A DNA stretch of 35,714 nt from Endozoicomonadaceae bacterium. GTDB lineage: Bacteria; Pseudomonadota; Gammaproteobacteria; Pseudomonadales; Endozoicomonadaceae. The translations under genes were made by a program, and so were the position numbers. This document shows positions 28,301 to 35,690 of this stretch, piece after piece. How positions within the stretch are numbered: position 1 is the first letter of the stretch; every line of letters begins with the position of its first letter. The DNA lies in assembly GCA_023146365.1 (NCBI GenBank), contig JAGLCE010000111.1:1-35714 (forward strand), read 5' to 3'. The notes under the pieces are model-generated. The model was not told the origin of the DNA. It did not search any database and saw only the letters and a list, made by a program, of their open reading frames with translations.

Positions 28301-28431
28301 CCTTCTGCTCCCACCACTTTAGCTTCAACATCGACAAGCTTAACATCCTCTTTCGCTAACGCCATTTCTGATACATTTTCTTCAGCTTCAGGATGCCTTA
28401 ATTGATTTGTGTTAATATCTTTTACATTCAT
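25366..28431 (-). CDS. Large accessory protein with KA/KT dipeptide linker (paralog A2)
   Basis: 1021 aa, function not recognised. It is a full-length relative of the 1119-aa protein at 1835-5194. Shared blocks include DFHDKVLACFCLY, SKYTLFPLFFRLWNDFGLV, LLIMKDEMEEIHESIII, EWARRLALYFYLI and, at the end, STVAHVMQDIYYDQPK. They share an N-terminal signature (GGGDYLPEVERAVEVVG here). Helical TPR-like stretches lie around residues 610-670. A lysine-rich linker of KA/KT dipeptides (about 693-712) sits where the paralog has its QA/ST tracts, so linker position is conserved while its composition is not. There is no signal peptide. TAGGG about 8 nt before ATG 28431 is a fair ribosome site. It is AT-rich, and an IS1380-type end lies 75 bp upstream. 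A host-directed effector is possible but unproven. Confidence 0.85.
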   Translation of the reverse strand: MNVKDINTNQLRHPEAEENVSEMALAKEDVKLVDVEAKVVGAEGGGDYLPEVERAVEVVGLENISYYDESVEYQFLFDKSEIDKKIKKDYDEVDFNLEQLINDNMSCLTENKKAEKLVLMAQKFVLNRRLELSSLQEIKDEKDSIMLFLYDINGISSRGIKTSYSVSLGLWKSNDDYKYNTVAAVKRKKLNKLYKKFINESKKNEEFYAMLKNATMSSHEDVNTLSDFHDKVLACFCLYPRRHVADLVGSDSAYEIVNQNISLLELYIDRSIDELKRKCISQFQADIIQFLLCDLLALYFNAALNQFNVKDVVVLRDRYNKRVGLEIIDNCKQCLKMIEVIVSNKIHFIADLQIIKTLRSCIMRFKQAAMYNKKLLIVPLLEIEIMKCNNADSKRKPYSCLIFVAELVGSLEFQEKYLEAASKYTLFPLFFRLWNDFGLVKRINNISASSAFLNVERAIDTLIELNKQSDRLLIMKDEMEEIHESIIIYKQIKTDHDAEWARRLALYFYLIKDFKKGNDLMKFGNFDCVAFYHALTSIASEQFGLAISFLDKVEADKKHPSYFIPAFIPLKGMLFKKIADQKECSDLKKNEGYEIALSYLNQMKSTRPELLQPIAYLQGRLGHFSDSYQSYTALERELKKFKQTSYEHCQLKIIQEIRKKLKEDHSECADDNFEENIDKVVKVNIESESEGVGKAKAKAKTKTKAKAKAKAKEIKNPSSNARSENKPVDCKSAITGDGDEISNQSLDIVASGKDSMILRESVQIGKLDKVETTMFEEIKTEVYPLSLEEEEINQQQFVIVNRKKTNVHSFECLRLSAIRADEYEFSITRQQRHELYHELLYSNNINYKVLVEKHDMCAKACINDAMLMLFSQNKVWCLRHKTFNFSALSFESYEEKVSIDKLKIDTRKSMLCILYSSIEKASKLWEAEGLSSDWKVNPMIINNDRFKDYLKCSSGRFSKMLGSLFSTVAHVMQDIYYDQPKGNKYKTESVKLYEKHPSRFLELSDLYYAFRNTIDPEHSSR
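26296..26355 (-). repeat. Hexanucleotide repeat, about 10 x GCTAAA (TTTAGC on plus)
   Basis: Ten tandem units, two of them TTTAGT and the last TTTACC on the plus strand, are read on the minus strand as Lys-Ala and Lys-Thr dipeptides. Confidence 0.95.
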
Positions 28432-28505
28432 TTCACTTACCCTACTTAATATGTTATTAATACGTACTCTTATTGACCCATTTATAATTAATTAATTCCC
28501 TTAAA

Positions 28506-28724
28506 CCTGAATCCGTGACTTCACAACAAAAATAGTTATATTAACCCAAGACAGCACAAGGTCTCAGAGGTAAAAATACACCCCTCTGAGTATTTCACTT
28601 GCAAGGTGAGCTTTCGTGAAATTGAGAATAGAATAATCTGACACCGAATGTTATACCCCGACAGCGGGTCTGTATTTCATCGGCTATGCCATCCATCAAA
28701 AAACAACACTAAGAAAACCTTGCT
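28506..28724 (+). mobile_element. IS1380-family left end, copy 1 (broken transposase start)
   Basis: This copy begins CCTGAATCCGTGACTTCA and runs into the start of a transposase, FVKLRIE-stop-SDTEC then YTPTAGLYFIGYAI. An in-frame TAA replaces the Gln codon found in copy 2. It is about 80% identical to 30295-30513. Homology stops at about 28724, and the 223 bp from there to the BIR gene contain nothing I recognise. The family call rests on the longer copy 2. Confidence 0.7.
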
Positions 28725-28947
28725 TAATTATTGCACTGTACAAAGATCGACTAGCAGCACGAAGCATCACCATAACAACTGCTATGACTACTACTTTCTC
28801 AGACCTCGGGATAGGTTGACCAGAAATAGCTGGCAAGTTTACAACTTTTATAATGTTTTTTGTGTTTTTGGAAAACACTCTCATTAGCCTACAAACTGTA
28901 GGATACCCTTGCAGGAGTAGCATTGAAAATACCCCACTCACTTGTCG

Positions 28948-30129
28948 TCATAGTAAAATCCCGCTTCTGTCGGCCGTCCTCACACTAGCAGCCACGGCCT
29001 GAAACAGATTAAAAAATTCATCAGACCTAATAGATGCTATATTGCTTCGCTCATTATGATCCACACCCATACGACTGGCACTAGCCATATTTTCATCATG
29101 CTGAAACAATTCAAGAAAAGCAAAACTAAAGGTGCTTCTATTTAAAACTCCCGGACATGCACCATAAAACATTTCATGCTTGTTATCTGGCTCGTCATCA
29201 ACACACCAAGCATTTAACTTCCCTGAACATACTACGCACTCAACACCATCTTGGTGTGACACATCATTCGTACTCTTATAAAAAAAGCCATTCTCTGATA
29301 ATTTTTTTTTGTTCTTTTGTAAATACTTTTGAGTTAAAGCAACTGAATCAAAAAACGATTGCTCTCTTGACTCACTGGTCATATATTGTTTAAATGTACT
29401 GCTGGATCTCACTGTCAGTGTAACATCCTTACCTTCAAATGTTGCTTGTATTTCACCTTCACTATCATTTGGTATATCATTTTTATTTAAAATATCAGTT
29501 GGAAAACCTATTCTAGCACCAGTATCAATATTAATTGGTATAAATTTATTGATTAAAAAAACAGATAATGTATTAATCATACAAGGCACTTTCATCCTTA
29601 TAGCACGAGTCATATGTTCAATTTGATCAAATTCAGAAGTTGAAATAATCGCCATCTCGCAATGGGACATAGGAAAACAAAAATCAAAGGTATTTCCATT
29701 TAAGATTCCTTGGCATTCTTTACAGCGACTTTGATGTTCTATCTCTATTTCATGATTAGCAGACAAACCAATTAAAGAGCTTGAACATATTACACACTTA
29801 ACACGGGCATGGTGTTGATGCCAGCCCACATTAACATTAACGTAATAAAAACCATTCTTTGCTAATTTTTTTTTATTATCTTGTAAATACTTGTCATTTA
29901 AAGCAGATGGTTCAGAAAACGATTTTTCTCTGGACTCACTGGACATATATTTTTTAAATGTATTTGTGGACAGCACTCTTATGCTAACACTAATACCTTC
30001 AAATGTTGCTCGTATTACACCTTTACTATTATCTGGTATATCTTTTTTACTTGAAATATCTCTTGAAACACCTTCTTTACCATTAAGATAAACTGGTATA
30101 AATTTTTGTATTACAAAATTACTATTCAT
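28948..30129 (-). CDS. IAP-like protein with two tandem BIR domains
   Basis: 393 aa. Two copies of the BIR zinc-binding pattern C-x2-C-x16-H-x6-C are present with exact spacing: C112, C115, H132, C139 and C298, C301, H318, C325. Each is preceded by the BIR start: SREKSF ... KLAKNGFYY in the first and SREQSF ... KLSENGFFY in the second. BIR2 also keeps the conserved Trp and Asp/Pro of the family (LNAWCVDDEPDNKH); BIR1 has lost the Trp. BIR domains are the caspase- and IBM-binding modules of eukaryotic inhibitor-of-apoptosis proteins and are rare in bacteria. No RING or CARD is seen. The halves (about 8-150 and 194-335) are an internal duplication, each with a 55-residue block before the BIR (IRATFEGISVSIRV / IQATFEGKDVTLTV). 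There is no signal peptide; export would need a specialised system. IS1380 ends lie on both sides. The likely role, blocking host cell death, is inferred. Confidence 0.85.
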   Translation of the reverse strand: MNSNFVIQKFIPVYLNGKEGVSRDISSKKDIPDNSKGVIRATFEGISVSIRVLSTNTFKKYMSSESREKSFSEPSALNDKYLQDNKKKLAKNGFYYVNVNVGWHQHHARVKCVICSSSLIGLSANHEIEIEHQSRCKECQGILNGNTFDFCFPMSHCEMAIISTSEFDQIEHMTRAIRMKVPCMINTLSVFLINKFIPINIDTGARIGFPTDILNKNDIPNDSEGEIQATFEGKDVTLTVRSSSTFKQYMTSESREQSFFDSVALTQKYLQKNKKKLSENGFFYKSTNDVSHQDGVECVVCSGKLNAWCVDDEPDNKHEMFYGACPGVLNRSTFSFAFLELFQHDENMASASRMGVDHNERSNIASIRSDEFFNLFQAVAASVRTADRSGILL

Positions 30130-30294
30130 AATGATTTCTCACGTAAGATTATTAAAAAAATTCATAGACACTCTCGAAACGACGATCTCAAAAACTTTAA
30201 TGAGAAATGCGAACGATCATGTAACATAACAATTTATCCTGAATCGTTACATTAGATTGTTATTAATAATAAAAGTTCATCTTTATTTTATTAA

Positions 30295-30679
30295 CCTGAA
30301 TCCGTGACTTCAAGGCAAAAATAATTGCCTTAATCCCAGACATCACAAGGTCTAAGAGGTAAAACAGACCCATCTGAGTATTTCACTTGCAGGGTGAGTG
30401 TTCGTGAAATTGAAAATAGAACAATCTGACACCGAATTTTATACCCCGACAGCGGGTCTTTATTGCATCGGCTATGCCATAAATCAACAAACAACACTCA
30501 AGACAACCCTGTGCGCTGTTAGCAAAAGGCACGGCATTCCAAATATTGAATTGATTCGAACAGTCAGTGCTCTTTTGGCGACTGATAAAAGCGATTTTGA
30601 TGCGATAGAAAATATTCGCAATGATGACTGGTTCAAGCGCTACATGGGCACTCGGCAAATGATGATGTTGCACCACTAA
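30295..30679 (+). mobile_element. IS1380-family left end, copy 2 (truncated transposase)
   Basis: It begins with the same CCTGAATCCGTGACTTCA end, preceded by TTAA. From GTG 30398 or 30404 it encodes KLKIEQSDTEFYTPTAGLY, then KRHGIPNIELIRTVSALLA and DKSDFDAIENIRNDDWFKRY, the typical N-terminus of IS1380-family transposases. It stops at 30677-30679 (QMMMLHH), long before the catalytic residues, so it cannot be active. The element lies head to head with the BIR gene, its left end about 165 bp from the BIR start codon, and it abuts the right island repeat. Confidence 0.75.
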
Positions 30680-30701
30680 CAACGGTAGACATGGATAGAA
30701 C

Positions 30702-30770
30702 AGCCCATAACGTAACCCCTATTAATGGGTCTACGACCTTCCATGTCCACGTTGCGCTGTAAAATAAACG
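30702..30770. repeat. Island-flanking imperfect direct repeat, right copy
   Basis: It matches 25233-25298 in the same orientation and lies 90 bp before pilD. The inverted repeat seen in the left copy is degraded here (CGTTGCGCTG). Confidence 0.65.
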
Positions 30771-30860
30771 GCTACAGCCTCACCATTATGACGGATTAAC
30801 GCTGGATTCCCACCGATCCATTTGAGACACTACCCGACACTATCGGAATAATCAGACTGT

Positions 30861-31736
30861 GTGATGAATATGGTGTCGCTTCTGACCAGCTCTCCTCTGC
30901 TATTGATCACGTTGACGCTGATCCTCGGCCTTCTGGTCGGCAGCTTTCTTAATGTCGTGATTTACCGGTTACCGGTGATGATGCAGACAGAGTGGCAACA
31001 ACAGTGTCAGCAAGCTCTGGATCCAGCGAAAACACTCGACAGTGAGAAACCCTTTAACCTGATGGTACCAGCTTCTACCTGTCCATCCTGCCAGCACACG
31101 ATTCGCCCTTGGGAAAATATCCCAGTGATAAGCTACCTGTTGCTAAAGGGACGCTGCAGTCAGTGTCAGACACGAATATCGCTCCGATATCCCATCATTG
31201 AAACCGTCACTGGGCTGCTGTCTGCGCTTGCGGCTTGGCACTTTGGCTTTGCTTGGCAGACGCTCGCAGTACTGATTTTCACTTGGTCACTGATCACTCT
31301 GACCATGATTGATGTTGACCACCTACTACTGCCAGACTCCATTACCCTGCCCCTGCTCTGGCTCGGCCTGATCAGTAACAGCTTTAGCCTGTTTACGACG
31401 CTGGACGCTGCACTGTGGGGATCGGTCTTCGGTTACCTCGCTCTCTGGTCAGTCTACTGGGGATTCAAGCTGATCACCGGCAAGGAAGGAATGGGCTATG
31501 GTGATTTCAAACTATTGGCTGCGCTGGGTGCCTGGATGGGCTGGAACCAGCTACCAATGGTCATTCTGTTCTCTTCTCTGGTCGGCGTAGTAGTGGGGAT
31601 ATCACTGATCTTACTCCTTGGCCGAGACCGCACGATACCGATACCTTTTGGGCCATACCTGGCGACGGCCGGTTTAATCTCCATGTATCAGGGTGAGTTT
31701 CTGATGAATGCTTATCTACACATCACAGGACTCTGA
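30861..31736 (+). CDS. pilD: Type IV prepilin peptidase / N-methyltransferase
   Basis: 291 aa inner-membrane aspartic protease that cuts and N-methylates type IV prepilins and type II secretion pseudopilins. The cytoplasmic zinc loop has two CxxC pairs (STCPSCQHTIRPWENIPV ... RCSQCQTR). The catalytic aspartates are in TMIDVDHLLLPD and GMGYGDFKLLAALGAW, the GxGD motif. The longest frame starts at GTG 30861; ATG 30864 or 30870 are equally possible and no clear ribosome site decides. coaE follows 11 bp later, the normal pilD-coaE order, but pilB and pilC are not upstream here. The accessory island occupies that place. Confidence 0.95.
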   Translation: MMNMVSLLTSSPLLLITLTLILGLLVGSFLNVVIYRLPVMMQTEWQQQCQQALDPAKTLDSEKPFNLMVPASTCPSCQHTIRPWENIPVISYLLLKGRCSQCQTRISLRYPIIETVTGLLSALAAWHFGFAWQTLAVLIFTWSLITLTMIDVDHLLLPDSITLPLLWLGLISNSFSLFTTLDAALWGSVFGYLALWSVYWGFKLITGKEGMGYGDFKLLAALGAWMGWNQLPMVILFSSLVGVVVGISLILLLGRDRTIPIPFGPYLATAGLISMYQGEFLMNAYLHITGL

Positions 31737-31747
31737 AACAACTGTCT

Positions 31748-32368
31748 ATGAGCACATTGATTATCGGTATTACTGGTGGGATTGGTAGCGGAAAAACCAC
31801 GGTCACTGATTACCTTGCAAGCCTTGGCGTCACGGTTTGCGATGCCGACCAAGCCGCCCGAGTGGTGGTAGAACCCAGAACGCCCGCCCTGCAAACGATA
31901 ATCGACCATTTTGGTGAACTGATACTGCAGGCTGACGGATATCTGGATCGCCGAGCGCTAAGGCATATTATCTTTAATGACCCCCAAGAGCGACGCTGGC
32001 TGGAAGCACTCTTGCACCCATTGATCAAAGAAAATATCACCATCCAGCTATCACAATCAGAGTCTCCCTATAGCATTTTGGTCTCCCCTTTATTACTGGA
32101 AACCGATCAGCATACGATGGTGGATCAAGTCGTCGTGGTCGATATACCCGTCGAATTACAGGTGCAGCGCACCATGGCGCGAGACCGTATTGAGCAAAGC
32201 AAGGTAGAAGCCATTCTGAAAGCTCAGACAGACCGAGAAACCCGATTAGCTAAGGCCGATGACGTGATTGAGAACAGCGACTCACTGGAGGTTCTTTATC
32301 AGATGCTCGACCAGCGACATGAAACATGGCTAACGCTGGCGGCAGACAAACAGGGTTCGGCCACTTAA
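31748..32368 (+). CDS. coaE: Dephospho-CoA kinase
   Basis: 206 aa, normal length. It phosphorylates the 3'-OH of dephospho-CoA, the last step of CoA synthesis. Walker A is GITGGIGSGKTTV at residues 6-18, followed by DADQAARVVV, the family's substrate-binding Asp region, and HPLI and SPLLLET. It probably forms an operon with pilD. It converges with the usher gene, with only 6 bp between the two stop codons. The yacG gene that often follows coaE is absent. Confidence 0.96.
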   Translation: MSTLIIGITGGIGSGKTTVTDYLASLGVTVCDADQAARVVVEPRTPALQTIIDHFGELILQADGYLDRRALRHIIFNDPQERRWLEALLHPLIKENITIQLSQSESPYSILVSPLLLETDQHTMVDQVVVVDIPVELQVQRTMARDRIEQSKVEAILKAQTDRETRLAKADDVIENSDSLEVLYQMLDQRHETWLTLAADKQGSAT

Positions 32369-32374
32369 CCAGCA

Positions 32375-34963
32375 TCACCACCATTCAGCACCATCATCAT
32401 CATCATCATCATCATCACCAGCCTGATTCTTGCTGATCGCCGTCTTCCCTTCCGACACCGGTGCGCAATCTGCACTTTTCAAATCAATCGTACCCATCCG
32501 ATTAACATAACCACTCTTCGGTGTCGGTACGGGTATCTTGCAGATCCATCCGTTCTTCATCTTTACGTTAATCGTGTCGAGGTCTGCCCGACTTTGCAAC
32601 TGAAACATCCCTAGATCATCGGATTGTGCCGGATACAAACCACCGCTGATCCGAGCACCTGTCGTGGGCTTTTCATCAAACAACAGACGACCAAACAGCA
32701 GTTTTAATTCAGTGGCTTCATAATCTATCGAAACCACATTCCCAGGATAGAGCGTAATCATCCGTTCCCGTTCATCAATACTGTAAAGGACGGAAGCACT
32801 CGAACTCAGGTTGACACGGTATTGGCGATACGGCGAAAGAGCAATGATGGACGGACGGCCTGCAACCGCATAACCAAGACGCTGACCATCTACATTAACG
32901 TCGAAGGTATCACCTTTTTTACCACCATTAACATTGACCAGCAACGCACTATTCGCGTGATTCTCACCCCCCATCGCCCACTGCTTACCATCGGTGAGGA
33001 ATCTAGTGTCAAAATTGGCCCCATAGGAGGTCGAGGAACTATTCTTCGCATCCACATGATTAAGACGGATATTGCCATGACCCCAACTATTTCCCAACTC
33101 AAATCTGGCATCATAACGCTCAGCATCAGAACTGGTTTCCGCACCAACATTGGCACGTATCGTACTATCAAACAGACCTAGGTCATCCCAATTGGCTTCC
33201 AGACGCAAATTTTCGGTACGATCCCGATTACCGTTGGCATCATAGTACTCGGCACGAGGCCTCGCTCGCCAAGTCATACGGTCATCCTTCATGCGAAATT
33301 CCATACTCACCATGACGATATCGGTATCACCGGAGCGACTAAATTCAACGCTCATGTCAATACTGTAATCGGGAGCCTGAAACAAACTGACTCGGTAATC
33401 AATGGCATTCGTGTAAATGGTGTCGGTCTTACCCTGTTTGTTTTCACTATAATGATAATTGATGGCACCACCGGCAAAGGGAAAGTGCACAGATACATTA
33501 CTCTGCTCAAAACTATCGCCCATCAAAGGAGGGTGTTTCTCCTCACGAGCCTGCGACTGACCTGTGATGGGATCGTCATCTTTCCAAAGCCGACGATAAT
33601 TTCCATTCATCGATATCGGGCCATAGCGCAGCCAGACGGCTAGGTTAACTCCATGGGCGCCGCTATCCGCCAGCATCACAGAGGGCGAGATCTCATGGAT
33701 ATATCCCATGTTGAACATGCCGAGTTCAATCATACTGTCATCCTCGGTCACGGCAGCCGCAACGGTGCTCGCCCAAGAGTCAGTCAGACGGCGACTAACC
33801 CCTGCGCGGGTTAACCATTGCTCTGTGGAATCTGGCAGTGCGCTATCGCTCGTGCGACTCATTATGCGACCGGTTTCTGCAAAATAGAGCCACTCGCCTT
33901 TCGGCGGTAGCCGAAACTGCTTGGCAAAGAAACGGGTCTCTTGGCTGATCAGACTGCCGCCCTCATCCAGAATCTGTATGTCGATATCATAAGCGCCACT
34001 AGGAAAGCTCGAGGTATTCAACTGCTGACTACCAGCCTCAAGAACATAGGAGTTAATCAGACGATCATCTCGGCGGATCTCAACTCGACCCCGAGTAGGC
34101 AGAAACAGATTCAGTGGTGTGCCACCGGCGAATTCGAGATCTTCACGAGTGTTATCTGACGAAGCGACCCGAGCGCCCAGCAAGGTACGGTCAGAGGTGA
34201 AACTGAGACCAAAGGCGCCGCTGCCGACAAGCCCCACATTATAGTCAACCCCTTCAAAACTACGACGACCGTAAAAATCATTGACCTGTAAATGCTGCTC
34301 TTTCGTGTAATCCCAATCAAGGTAAATACTGTTTTCTCGGTTTGCGAACTGGCTCAGGCCACTGATGGTATAATCATCATCACTGTTATCCGACCCTGAC
34401 CAAACACCGGTCAGACTCTGCAACAGTGAAGAACCCGCATCGGATGGCGGCAGATATTTGCGAACATCCGCCTTCTGAGTCCGCAGGAAATTGCGGTTAA
34501 TGAAAATATCCAGCCGGAAGCGGCCGTCATCGAAAATCACACTCGCTACAGCAGGCTTCAGGGACCCGCAGTTTTCAGCACCCTTTGTAGGACAAACATC
34601 ACTACTATTCGTTTCCAGCTCACCAGTCAATGTCGCTTCAATCAGTGAAGGATCATTGATATTGTCAATCAGACGTACCACCATCGCAGGATCAGACAGA
34701 GTAATTATCTCTGAAGTGAACGTTGCGAGTTGCGATGTCAGGTACCGATTGCCGTAATAGATATCGACCAGAGAGCGTTGAGACTCTAACAGCTCCTCAA
34801 ATCCTGTCGGCGGATCCGCCTCTATAATAAAATCAGGTGGATCAGCCAACGTCACCGATGACCAAATAGCAGGGAGTAAACAGAAGAAATAAAAAAGTAT
34901 TCCTGTCCATAATTTTCCAGCGTAACACAACCTTTCCATAGAAATGATGATTCTCGAACTCAT
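32375..34963 (-). CDS. Alpha-type (CS1/TcfC-like) fimbrial usher
   Basis: 862 aa in the longest frame. ATG 34939 (residue 9, MERLCYAGKLW) gives a better signal peptide, ending at about VTLA before DPPDF. The remainder reads as an outer-membrane beta-barrel usher of the alternate chaperone-usher class. It has an N-terminal chaperone/subunit-binding region, a plug-like stretch (RGRVEIRRDDRLINSYVLEAG), many alternating barrel strands ending in aromatic residues, and a C-terminal domain with a Cys pair (GWICKIPVP ... LKSADCAPV). It would assemble and export pilin subunits. The very C-terminus is odd: eight Asp residues encoded by a GAT repeat, then GAEWW. A pilin gene lies directly upstream. No chaperone gene is within the window; it could lie beyond 35714. 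Confidence 0.85.
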   Translation of the reverse strand: MSSRIIISMERLCYAGKLWTGILFYFFCLLPAIWSSVTLADPPDFIIEADPPTGFEELLESQRSLVDIYYGNRYLTSQLATFTSEIITLSDPAMVVRLIDNINDPSLIEATLTGELETNSSDVCPTKGAENCGSLKPAVASVIFDDGRFRLDIFINRNFLRTQKADVRKYLPPSDAGSSLLQSLTGVWSGSDNSDDDYTISGLSQFANRENSIYLDWDYTKEQHLQVNDFYGRRSFEGVDYNVGLVGSGAFGLSFTSDRTLLGARVASSDNTREDLEFAGGTPLNLFLPTRGRVEIRRDDRLINSYVLEAGSQQLNTSSFPSGAYDIDIQILDEGGSLISQETRFFAKQFRLPPKGEWLYFAETGRIMSRTSDSALPDSTEQWLTRAGVSRRLTDSWASTVAAAVTEDDSMIELGMFNMGYIHEISPSVMLADSGAHGVNLAVWLRYGPISMNGNYRRLWKDDDPITGQSQAREEKHPPLMGDSFEQSNVSVHFPFAGGAINYHYSENKQGKTDTIYTNAIDYRVSLFQAPDYSIDMSVEFSRSGDTDIVMVSMEFRMKDDRMTWRARPRAEYYDANGNRDRTENLRLEANWDDLGLFDSTIRANVGAETSSDAERYDARFELGNSWGHGNIRLNHVDAKNSSSTSYGANFDTRFLTDGKQWAMGGENHANSALLVNVNGGKKGDTFDVNVDGQRLGYAVAGRPSIIALSPYRQYRVNLSSSASVLYSIDERERMITLYPGNVVSIDYEATELKLLFGRLLFDEKPTTGARISGGLYPAQSDDLGMFQLQSRADLDTINVKMKNGWICKIPVPTPKSGYVNRMGTIDLKSADCAPVSEGKTAISKNQAGDDDDDDDDGAEWW
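32393..32416 (-). repeat. Trinucleotide repeat, 8 x GAT
   Basis: Eight tandem units encode the Asp8 tail of the usher, six codons before its stop. Confidence 0.95.
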
Positions 34964-35055
34964 ACTTAGACAGGTAAAACAGTAAAAACCTGAGACAAGC
35001 TGAAAGAATTACATCGCAACTCTTATTCTTCCAGCTAACTGTCTCATTACATTTG

Positions 35056-35643
35056 TTACATTGCCGCTACTTCTAACGTGACCGTATCAGTATGTGTGCC
35101 TGCAGGCAGCTTACCACCAATAGGCTTGGCAGCAAAGACAATCCCCTCAGTGATGTTTTCATGACCTGCACAATCATTAGAATCGGCTTTCTGAGCAACA
35201 AACGGACTCGCGTGTGTTTCGCCATTAACATGGTCAGCACCATTATCCGCCCACGAAACTATAATATTAGAATCCCCAATATTAGTGCCTGGAGGAATAA
35301 CACCATTGCCTGTATTGAACCCTTGAATATTCACAGTGTAAGGCATGTGGCTCTTTTTATTGGTACCCAATCGGAATGTGTTCTTTGACGATACTTTCAA
35401 TGAAACACGCTCACTACTACTGTAAAAACAGATATTCTGATCAGCTGTTTCATTGCCGTCCGCAGTGGCAAACGTCAGATCACTGAAACCCCAGACACGC
35501 ACTTGCCCACCTATTGACAATCGAATATCAAAATCACCATCCGAAGTCGCGCCCAAAGTGCCATCTCTAGCCGCCATAGCACCCATCGAAGCTCCACTGA
35601 TCATTACAGCCAATACAAGCTGTTTCAATATTTTTTGTTTCAT
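35056..35643 (-). CDS. CS1-type fimbrial subunit
   Basis: 195 aa from ATG 35643. AGGA 9 nt upstream of this ATG sets the start; the longer frame from 35658 would begin inside the ribosome site. A clear signal peptide (MKQKILKQLVLAVMISGASM, then GAMA before ARDG) is followed by a beta-rich domain of about 170 residues. The domain has DFDIRLSIGGQVRVWGFSD, the NICFYSSSERVSLKVSS segment, and a later Cys (SNDCAG) likely to pair with the first in a disulfide. This pattern fits the pilins of the alpha/CS1 class. It lies 92 bp upstream of the usher on the same strand, so the two are probably co-transcribed. Whether it is the major shaft or a minor subunit cannot be told. Confidence 0.75.
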   Translation of the reverse strand: MKQKILKQLVLAVMISGASMGAMAARDGTLGATSDGDFDIRLSIGGQVRVWGFSDLTFATADGNETADQNICFYSSSERVSLKVSSKNTFRLGTNKKSHMPYTVNIQGFNTGNGVIPPGTNIGDSNIIVSWADNGADHVNGETHASPFVAQKADSNDCAGHENITEGIVFAAKPIGGKLPAGTHTDTVTLEVAAM

Positions 35644-35690
35644 CGTCTTAGTCCTCATGTATTAATTTCTAGTTAGAGTTTCTATTTAAA

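Noticed and set aside
28648..28941. Small frames on both strands (79 and 81 aa)
   Set aside because: The plus frame is the IS1380 remnant in the wrong frame; the minus frame has no family resemblance and no ribosome site.
30383..30682. Minus-strand 99-aa frame
   Set aside because: It is antisense to the IS1380 transposase fragment, whose sequence is recognisable on the plus strand.
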